Assembly (NCBI GenBank): GCA_029857855.1
Contig: JAOUGG010000099.1
Span: 1-7,634, forward strand
Reading direction: 5' to 3'
Source: Acidimicrobiia bacterium
Lineage (GTDB): Bacteria; Actinomycetota; Acidimicrobiia; Acidimicrobiales; SZUA-35
Length of the DNA: 7,634 bases
In this document: piece after piece, positions 1 through 4,842 of the stretch
Numbering within the stretch: position 1 is the first letter of the stretch
How the letters are laid out: every line of letters starts with the position of its first letter
Position numbers and translations under genes: made by a program
The notes under the pieces: model-generated
The model's database searches: none
The model's input: the letters and a program-made list of their open reading frames with translations, nothing else
Told to the model about the DNA's origin: nothing

Positions 1-2
1 GG

Positions 3-668
3 ATCTCCGACGGTTGGCAGCTCCTGCGTGCGGCGCACTCCGAGATGCTCGAGGGTCTCGACCGGCGGAGCCTGCTGGTCGAGCGAGCCAACATCAGCGG
101 TCGCGAGTTCACCGACGACGACTCGACCGACATCGAGGAACTCCGCAGCGAGGTCTGGGCGATGCGCCAGACGAAGAATCGGTACCTTGCCGAGCTCGAT
201 CGGCGATTGGTCGAGGGCGGTCGAGGTTTGCTGTATCGCGGCTTCACGCTGTTCGGGGCACTTGTCCTGGGCGCCATCGGCGTGCTGGTGACCACGCCGT
301 CGTCGAATCCCGACGACGCGCTCGGCGGGATCGGCAACTACATGACCATCGTGGGACTGGCAATCACAGGGGCCGCCGTGTCGTACGTGCTGTTCACGCG
401 GAACTCTTCGAGGTCGGCGTCGATCTCCGAGGTGATGAACCCGCTGCAACTCGTGCTGCTGAGGCTCGCGTTCGGTGGGGTCGTCGGGTTGCTGCTCGTG
501 GTGCTCCTGCAGGCCGGGGTGCAGGACCTGGTGAATGTGAATGCTCAGTCCGCGTACTTCTGGGCAGTGCTCGGTGGATTCTCCGAGCTTTGGGTCGATC
601 GGTTGATCGACCAGGTGGAGCGCTCGTCCCGGGAGGCAGCCGAGGCTGCGTGTGCGGAAGGGGTCTGA
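3..668 (+). CDS. Multi-pass membrane protein of unknown function, 5' end cut by window edge
   Basis: The reading frame is open from base 3 to the TGA at 666-668, giving at least 221 residues. An in-frame ATG exists at 45, but it has no ribosome binding site and the codons before it read as plausible amphipathic protein, so I treat the gene as partial. Residues ~1-75 (counted from base 3) are charged, rich in E/R/D and probably helical and cytoplasmic. Hydrophobic segments follow at ~80-98, ~113-132 and ~148-173. A shorter stretch (AYFWAVLGGFSELWVDRLI) resembles the 'GFSE...' ending seen after the last helix of many small bacterial membrane proteins. I do not recognise the family. The charged N-terminal region followed by a helical bundle would fit a membrane-anchored sensor or effector partner, but this is only a guess. 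The gene converges on the hisD-like pseudogene with 18 bases between the stops. Confidence 0.75.
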   Translation: MSDGWQLLRAAHSEMLEGLDRRSLLVERANISGREFTDDDSTDIEELRSEVWAMRQTKNRYLAELDRRLVEGGRGLLYRGFTLFGALVLGAIGVLVTTPSSNPDDALGGIGNYMTIVGLAITGAAVSYVLFTRNSSRSASISEVMNPLQLVLLRLAFGGVVGLLLVVLLQAGVQDLVNVNAQSAYFWAVLGGFSELWVDRLIDQVERSSREAAEAACAEGV

Positions 669-690
669 CCGACGGCGACGGTTCGGTCAG
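665..690. terminator. Hairpin spanning both stop codons of a convergent gene pair
   Basis: CTGACCGA (665-672) and TCGGTCAG (683-690) form a perfect 8-bp stem around a 10-nt loop. The left arm contains the TGA of the membrane protein gene (666-668). The right arm contains, on the opposite strand, the TGA of the hisD-like gene (687-689). The position between converging genes suggests a bidirectional terminator. There is no T-run on either side, so it would be a terminator without a U-tract, as often proposed for high-GC bacteria. Termination is inferred; only the inverted repeat is seen. Confidence 0.45.
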
Positions 691-1437
691 CGCTGGCGCT
701 GGCGCACGGCGTCGCCGTGGGCGGGGAAGCCTTCGTGGTCGGCGCGGGCCAACACCGACGGTGCCATGCGCGTGAGCGCGCTGGCATCGGCACGTGCGAT
801 CGCCGTGCGCTTCAGGAGCGTGTCGGCGGTGATACCGGACGACACGTGGGCGAACCCCGACGTCGGCAGTGAGGCCGGGCACCCGATCACGAAGTTCGCT
901 GCGCTGAACGGCGTGTGCTGATCGACCAGGATCCCGCCGGAGTTGGCCGGCCTGTCGACGACCTCGTCGACCGCTCCGTCCGCGACGGCGACCTGGAGGT
1001 GCTCGGGTGCGAACTCGTTGGCGATTCCGACCGCGATGTCGAGCGATTCGACGAGTACGCAGCCACCTTTCGGGTCGAGCGATGCTGTCGCCGGCGTGGC
1101 GCGGACCTCAGCGAGCCCGGCGAGCTGTCGTTCGAGCGCTGCGTCGACGGCCTCGATCACGAGATCGGCGGCCAGCAGAACGGGGTCGGCGCCGTCGTCG
1201 GCGATCACGAGACTCTCGGTGGGGCCGAGCAGCATCATCGTCGCCGCGCCGTGGCGCTGCATCTCGACCTGGACGAGGGTGACCGCCGGCGACCCGGGCC
1301 CGACGATCTTGCGGACCTTCGGGATCGTGTCGGTGCCGAAGCCGAGCGCGCGATGCCGGCCGGGATCGTTCACCCTGAACACGTCGGCGATGCCGAGCTT
1401 GCGGCACACCACGAGCGAGCATGGCCGGATCGACCAT
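687..1437 (-). pseudogene. hisD: Decayed histidinol dehydrogenase family gene (N-terminally truncated, frameshifted, internal deletion)
   Basis: The - strand frame ending at 687 reads clearly as the C-terminal part of a HisD-family protein. It contains GFGTDTIPKVRKIVGPGSP, a GPTESLVIADD block, the NEFAPEHLQV block holding the catalytic Glu-His pair, and CPASLPTSGFA near the end. The GPGSPAV variant resembles HisD-like paralogues more than the histidine-biosynthesis enzyme. Several defects are visible. The first ~170 residues are missing. The VDPAML segment lies in a different frame from the following VVCRKLG, separated by a duplicated CTCG (1412-1419). 'PGRHRA' replaces the expected 'PAGIAA' through a compensated frameshift (about 1347-1364). 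The frame runs directly from LVIEA to VDAALE (near 1150), skipping about 17 residues that normally contain the (Q/E)AEHG zinc-ligand motif. The ATG at 1472 opens the downstream frame, but the residues it adds do not resemble HisD. It is almost certainly non-functional as an oxidoreductase. Expected family length is about 430 residues. Confidence 0.85.
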
Positions 1438-1446
1438 CGAGTCGCA

Positions 1447-1668
1447 GTCGGTCGCAAGTCCGTTGCCGACATCGACCGCTACGACCAGCAGATGAAGGCA
1501 TCACGCAAACGGTTGAGGGCTGCGGTCGCCACGTCACTCGACACCGCGGTGCGGATGCGTTCGACCCCGGGCGTCGACGAGCAGCTCGCACGGCAATCAC
1601 TTGCGATCGCGAACCGGCACCGTGCCGATCTCGCGACGGCATTACTCATCGCCAAGCAGACGACCTGA
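1447..1668 (+). mobile_element. Possible remnant of an IS110-type transposase
   Basis: The + strand frame ending at the TGA 1666-1668 contains a short stretch (about 1450-1590) reading SVADIDRYDQQMKASRKRL, then RAAVA and a PGV. In IS110-family transposases a helical segment of the type 'ADIRRLDxQIKASxKRIxxAV' precedes the 'GVGP' motif near the start of the C-terminal (transposase_20) domain, and the match is in the right order. After PGV no family similarity can be seen, no inverted or direct repeats were found, and the catalytic N-terminal domain is absent. It lies directly against the point where hisD similarity stops (about 1437), so an ancient insertion followed by deletion is a reasonable account of the hisD truncation. 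The call rests on recalled family pattern over ~45 residues and could be wrong. Confidence 0.4.
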
Positions 1669-1704
1669 ACCCTGTCCCGAGCAATACCGTGCAAGACTGG
1701 GCGC

Positions 1705-3105
1705 GTGAACAACAACAAGCGGGCAGGTTTGCTCGGTCGGCCCCATCCGTTGGAGCGCAAGGCCCGGCGAGAGCTCGGACGGGAGCGACGAGCCGACGTT
1801 GCGCTCGACGCCCACGCTGCAGTTCCCCAGGCATCCGATCGCGGGGACGCGATCGGGATCCTGACGGCACAAGACGCGCTGCGGCTCCCCGAATTGGTGC
1901 CAATCCGTCACGGCCGGATGAGCGCCAGCCCTTTCACGTTCTACCGCGGCGGAGCCGCAATAATGGCGGCGGATCTGGCGGCGACGCCGACGACGGACAT
2001 CATCGTCCAGCTCTGTGGCGATGCGCACCTGTCGAATTTCGGCCTCTTCAACGGTCCGGATCGTCGCCTCGTGTTCGATCTGAACGACTTCGACGAGACG
2101 CACCCAGGGCCGTTCGAGTGGGATGTCAAACGCCTCGCAGCCAGCGTCGCGATCGCGGGTCGCAACAATGGGCTGGCGCAGGAGAAGATCGACCGTGCCG
2201 TCCGTGCGTCGGTCAAGGCCTACCGCACGACGATCTCCGAACTCTCGAACCTTGGTCCGCTCGCGGTGCACTATCGCCGGCTCGAGATCGAACGAGTGAT
2301 CGAGATGATCGGCAGTCACAAGCAACGGGTCCGGGTCGAGAAGCTCTCCACGAAGGCCTCGGGTAAGAACCACCTCCGGGCCCTCGACAAGCTCACCGCC
2401 GTGATCGACGGTCGGCGGGTGATCGTGGCCGACCCCCCGCTCATCACCCGAGTCGACGATCAGCTCGCGGAGCAGATCCCCATGGTGATCGAGTTCTTCG
2501 ATCGGTATCTCGCGACGTTGCCCGAGTACCGGCGACGGCTGCTCGAGCGCTACGCGCTGGTCGACATCGCCCGCAAGGCGGTTGGTGTCGGCAGCGTCGG
2601 GACCCGGTGCTTCATCGTGCTTCTCGAGAGTGGCGACGGCGAACCGCTGTTCATCCAGTTCAAGGAGGCAACGGCGTCGGTGCTCGAAGCCCATGCAGGC
2701 GCGAGCCAGTTCGAACCGGGTCAGCGGGTCGTTGTCGGTCAGCGGTTGATGCAGACGACGGGCGACATCCTCCTCGGATGGTCGCACTACGAACATCCGG
2801 ACTCAGAAGACAGGGAGTACTTCTATTTCCGTCAGTTGTGGGACGGGAAAGGGTCGATCGCGATCGACCTGATGGGCGGGACCGAACTCCGGCGGTACGC
2901 CCGATTCTGTGGTTCGGCACTGGCACTCGCACACGCACGCGCCGGTGATGCGTCGATGATCGCCGGCTACCTCGGTAAGACCGACGCATTCGATCGCGCG
3001 ATCGCCGAATTCTCACTCGCCTATGCCCGCTTGAACGACCTCGACCATGCTGCGCACGCTGATGCAATTGCGAGCGGGCAGATCCTCGCCGAACGCGACA
3101 TCTGA
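1705..3105 (+). CDS. DUF2252 family protein (kinase-like fold, function unknown)
   Basis: The protein has 466 residues and a GTG start. An in-frame stop at 1666-1668 and the lack of another ATG/GTG/TTG codon before 1705 fix this start. No good Shine-Dalgarno precedes it. Characteristic DUF2252 (COG4320) blocks appear in order: PELVPIRHGRM and SPFTFYRG (residues 62-81), CGDAHLSNFG (104-113), FDLNDFDE (124-131), PGPFEWDVKRLAAS (134-147), GVGSVGTR (294-301) and FIQFKEA (316-322). The protein ends in the usual DHAA.. tail and looks full length. GDxHxxN followed by DxNDFD resembles the catalytic loop and metal-binding Asp of aminoglycoside-phosphotransferase-like kinases, and DUF2252 is, as I recall, grouped with that superfamily. 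The biochemical role is unknown to me. It is probably cytoplasmic, with no signal peptide or membrane helix. It stands alone between remnants, and the hairpin at 3125-3153 may end its transcript. Confidence 0.93.
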   Translation: MNNNKRAGLLGRPHPLERKARRELGRERRADVALDAHAAVPQASDRGDAIGILTAQDALRLPELVPIRHGRMSASPFTFYRGGAAIMAADLAATPTTDIIVQLCGDAHLSNFGLFNGPDRRLVFDLNDFDETHPGPFEWDVKRLAASVAIAGRNNGLAQEKIDRAVRASVKAYRTTISELSNLGPLAVHYRRLEIERVIEMIGSHKQRVRVEKLSTKASGKNHLRALDKLTAVIDGRRVIVADPPLITRVDDQLAEQIPMVIEFFDRYLATLPEYRRRLLERYALVDIARKAVGVGSVGTRCFIVLLESGDGEPLFIQFKEATASVLEAHAGASQFEPGQRVVVGQRLMQTTGDILLGWSHYEHPDSEDREYFYFRQLWDGKGSIAIDLMGGTELRRYARFCGSALALAHARAGDASMIAGYLGKTDAFDRAIAEFSLAYARLNDLDHAAHADAIASGQILAERDI

Positions 3106-3230
3106 CCCGCCCAGACGAGCGGTGGCTGATTGCGGCTGAGCAACGCGATCAGCTTCAACAGCGTGTTATACAGCCAGATCAGCGTGACCATCAGGCTGAA
3201 CGCCATGTACCACTCGAGTTCTTTCGGAAC
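3021..3230 (-). pseudogene. C-terminal fragment of a Bax inhibitor-1/YccA-type membrane protein
   Basis: Read on the - strand from about 3230, the frame gives ELEWYMAFSLMVTLIWLYN, then TLLKLIALLSRN. This matches the last transmembrane helix of the Bax inhibitor-1/YccA family, whose C-terminus typically reads like 'LEWYxAFGLxVTLVWLYLEILRLL'. Only this last ~35-residue segment is present; the other six or so helices are gone. The family usually ends near this point, but here the frame runs on past the usual end to 3021, overlapping the 3' end of the DUF2252 gene, so the native stop appears lost. Upstream it is fused out of frame to a truncated Uma2 gene. It has no start of its own apart from an internal ATG at 3206 and is best called a gene scrap. 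Confidence 0.65.
3125..3153. terminator. Stem-loop just downstream of the DUF2252 gene
   Basis: GCTGATTGCG (3125-3134) pairs with CGCGATCAGC (3144-3153) over 10 bp with a single G-U wobble and a 9-nt loop. It begins 20 nt after the DUF2252 stop codon, and the bases after it (TTCAACAGCG) are not a real T-run. It could terminate the DUF2252 transcript. Against this, the same bases encode part of the Bax inhibitor-like helix on the other strand, so the symmetry may be incidental to coding sequence. Confidence 0.35.
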
Positions 3231-3550
3231 GTGGCGAATCCATCGTCGTCGGACGGGATCTCCACGACCACCAGCGGGGGCGGGCCCTCGTTCTGGCGGT
3301 AGGACCGCGGCGACTCCTCCACGGCGTCGGCGGCAAGAATCGTGATGTCGGGAGCGGTGGCGTTACCACCGTCGGCCGGATACCAGTTCATGTCGCGGAA
3401 CACCCGGACCGAGGGGCCGAGAAGGCGGGTGGCGGCCAACGCGATGACGTCGACCGCCTGACGATGCACGTGACGCTCCGGCATCTTCAAGTCGTCCGGC
3501 AGACCGGGCGGATGATCGTCGTGGCCGAAAACCACTGCGGGCATGGACAC
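3191..3550 (-). pseudogene. Truncated Uma2-family (DUF820) nuclease-like gene
   Basis: From a GTG at 3550 the - strand frame encodes 119 residues. A GGAGG (3564-3560) lies 9 nt before the GTG, which makes it a better start than the ATG at 3544 or the far upstream ATG at 3619. Recognisable Uma2 features are a short PDDLKMPERHVHRQAVD lead-in, RDMNWYPADGGNATAPDITI with the conserved Asp, and PPLVVVEIPS with the conserved Glu of the PD-(D/E)xK-like site. Uma2 proteins are usually about 180-200 residues. This one loses family similarity right after FATFRKN (about 3220-3235) and ends in eight unrelated residues, because the sequence passes out of frame into the Bax inhibitor-like fragment. The C-terminal half of the domain is therefore missing and the product should be inactive. 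The intact RBS and frame suggest a fairly recent break. Even intact members of this family have poorly known roles. Confidence 0.78.
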
Positions 3551-3559
3551 AAGGGTACA

Positions 3560-3564
3560 CCTCC
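3560..3564 (-). promoter_or_regulatory. Shine-Dalgarno of the truncated Uma2 gene
   Basis: GGAGG on the - strand lies 9 nt upstream of the GTG at 3550-3548. This spacing decides the start choice, since the in-frame ATG two codons later would be 15 nt away. Confidence 0.6.
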
Positions 3565-3570
3565 ATGTTG

Positions 3571-3591
3571 TGCCGACGAAGAGCGTCGGCA
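3571..3591. repeat. Perfect 8-bp inverted repeat with 5-nt loop upstream of the Uma2 remnant
   Basis: TGCCGACG (3571-3578) and CGTCGGCA (3584-3591) flank a 5-base loop. On the - strand the hairpin would lie 6 nt before the GGAGG of the Uma2 remnant, either in its leader or as the terminator of something upstream. On the + strand it lies about 130 bases before the SsnA-like gene. There is no T-run. The rest of the stretch between the two genes (3592-3709) shows no gene that I can support. Confidence 0.5.
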
Positions 3592-3709
3592 ACAAACGAC
3601 AGCAGGAGGCCGGAGCCACGAGCGGGTCTCTGCGAACAGTTCAGATCCGAAAGCCGACGGTATCGGGCGTTCACACCGATTTGCGCTCAACGAAATGTTC
3701 AACCAGCGC

Positions 3710-3722
3710 TACGCTGACCACG
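3710..3722 (+). promoter_or_regulatory. Candidate -10 box for a leaderless transcript of the SsnA-like operon
   Basis: TACGCT (3710-3715) fits the actinobacterial -10 pattern TANNNT and ends 7 nt before the ATG at 3723, so transcription would start at or next to the start codon. There is no Shine-Dalgarno before this ATG, which agrees with a leaderless mRNA. No convincing -35 hexamer is seen at the normal spacing. The call is inference from spacing and pattern. Confidence 0.45.
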
Positions 3723-4778
3723 ATGACCCCGCTTCAGGACCGACCCGAACTCGCTCCAAACCAGACGCCGGGCCTGGTCTGCGCCCACAACCACTTCTAC
3801 TCGGCGCTCGCCCGGGGCATGCCCGCTCCGCCCCGCACGCCGACCTCGTTTCCCGAGATCCTGGAGCTGGTGTGGTGGCGTCTCGATCTGGCGCTCGACC
3901 TCGACCTCATCGAATGGTCGGCCAAACTCGCTGCACTGACTGCGCTCGAGTCGGGCTGCACCGCCATCATCGACCATCACGAGTCGCCAAATGCCATCGA
4001 AGGCTCCCTGTCGGTCATCGCCGACGCCTGCGCCGAGGTCGGCGTGCGGGTCAACTGCGCCTACGGCGTCACCGACCGCCACGGCCCCGAAGGTGCGGCG
4101 GCTGGCCTGGCCGAGAACGATCGCTTCCTGTCCGCCGGAGGCAACGGCATGGTCGGCCTCCACGCTGCGTTCACCTGCGAGCCCGACACCATCGCCGCGG
4201 CCGCCGAACTGGCCGAGCGCCACGGGGTCGGTGTACACGTGCACGTGGCCGAGGGTGAGATCGACACCTGGCACAAGCTGGCCGGCCACACCAACGAACA
4301 GTGGCTGATGATCCACGGCGTCCACCTGCCCGACGACCACGGGTTGTCGGGCACGATCGTCCACAACCCCCGTTCCAACATGAACAACGCCGTCGGCTAC
4401 GCCAACCCCCGACGCTTCACCAACCCGGTCGCCCTCGGCACCGACGGCATCGGTACCGACATGCTGGATGAGTTCAGGATCGCCTTCGTCAAGAGCCGGG
4501 AGGCCGATGTCACCGTCAGCCCCGACGTGGCCTGGAGCTGGCTCGAAACGAACTGGTCGCTGTTCCCCGAGGCCCGCAACGACGTCGTGACCTGGTCCTA
4601 TCCGCTGATGGACCCCTGGCGGCTGGCCTACACCACCCAGGTGGGCCCGTCCCGGGTTGAGATCGACGGCGAGGTGGTGTGGGCTACGGGTCGACCGACC
4701 AGAGTCGACGGCGACGAGATCAAGGCCAAGGCCGGCGAGGCGGCACAGCGGTTGTTCGCCCGCCTCGAAAAACTCTGA
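3723..4778 (+). CDS. SsnA-type amidohydrolase (metal-dependent aminohydrolase), N-terminally short
   Basis: The protein has 351 residues and resembles E. coli SsnA, a putative aminohydrolase of the amidohydrolase superfamily. Shared blocks are PGLVCAHNHFYSALARG (metal-binding His22 and His24), LVWWRLD (49-54), SGCTAIIDHHESP (77-89), VHVHVAEGE (171-179), IHG (His198), VHNPRSNMNNAVGY (213-225) and LGTDGIGTDM (238-247, with Asp241 as likely metal ligand). All expected metal ligands are present, so activity is plausible. SsnA proteins are about 440 residues. Here the N-terminal ~55-residue beta-sandwich half is absent and the C-terminal part is shortened. The frame is open upstream to 3543, but those codons do not resemble the missing domain, so I chose the ATG at 3723. 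It is the first gene of a + strand series, 64 nt before the first PLP enzyme gene. The substrate is unknown; guanine deaminase-like or chlorohydrolase-like members are relatives. It is probably cytoplasmic. Confidence 0.88.
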   Translation: MTPLQDRPELAPNQTPGLVCAHNHFYSALARGMPAPPRTPTSFPEILELVWWRLDLALDLDLIEWSAKLAALTALESGCTAIIDHHESPNAIEGSLSVIADACAEVGVRVNCAYGVTDRHGPEGAAAGLAENDRFLSAGGNGMVGLHAAFTCEPDTIAAAAELAERHGVGVHVHVAEGEIDTWHKLAGHTNEQWLMIHGVHLPDDHGLSGTIVHNPRSNMNNAVGYANPRRFTNPVALGTDGIGTDMLDEFRIAFVKSREADVTVSPDVAWSWLETNWSLFPEARNDVVTWSYPLMDPWRLAYTTQVGPSRVEIDGEVVWATGRPTRVDGDEIKAKAGEAAQRLFARLEKL

Positions 4779-4780
4779 CG

Positions 4781-4809
4781 ACCTCGCAGCGATCAACCTC
4801 ACAGCGATC
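4781..4809 (+). repeat. Imperfect 14-bp direct repeat between the amidohydrolase and PLP enzyme genes
   Basis: ACCTCGCAGCGATC (4781-4794) and ACCTCACAGCGATC (4796-4809) differ at one base and are set 15 bp apart in the short intergenic gap. It may be a small tandem duplication or a tandem protein-binding site. No further copy was noticed nearby. Confidence 0.5.
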
Positions 4810-4830
4810 CCACTCGCGGCACGACCGAAC

Positions 4831-4834
4831 GGAG
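4831..4834 (+). promoter_or_regulatory. Ribosome binding site deciding the GTG start of the first PLP enzyme gene
   Basis: GGAG lies 8 nt before the GTG at 4843. The same frame is open much further upstream into the amidohydrolase gene, so this site is the main reason for choosing 4843. Confidence 0.65.
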
Positions 4835-4842
4835 AATCCATC

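Noticed and set aside
1685..1704. TACCGT or AAGACT as a -10 box for the DUF2252 gene
   Set aside because: Neither combines a good consensus with correct spacing to the GTG at 1705.
915..2366. Long + strand open frame crossing the hisD-like pseudogene and the start of DUF2252
   Set aside because: The product is Arg/Asp-rich without recognisable domains and runs in the wrong frame through the DUF2252 coding region.
1642..2796. Long - strand open frame opposite the DUF2252 gene
   Set aside because: It is antisense to a gene with clear family motifs. The GC-rich codon structure opens the opposite frame, and its product shows no recognisable domain.
3543..3722. N-terminal extension of the SsnA-like protein by 60 residues
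   Set aside because: The added residues do not resemble the beta-sandwich of the family and overlap the start region of the - strand Uma2 gene; no ribosome binding site was found at 3543.
3699..4841. Long - strand open frame opposite the SsnA-like gene
   Set aside because: The + strand product matches a known family along its length; the antisense product is low-complexity and has no recognisable motif.
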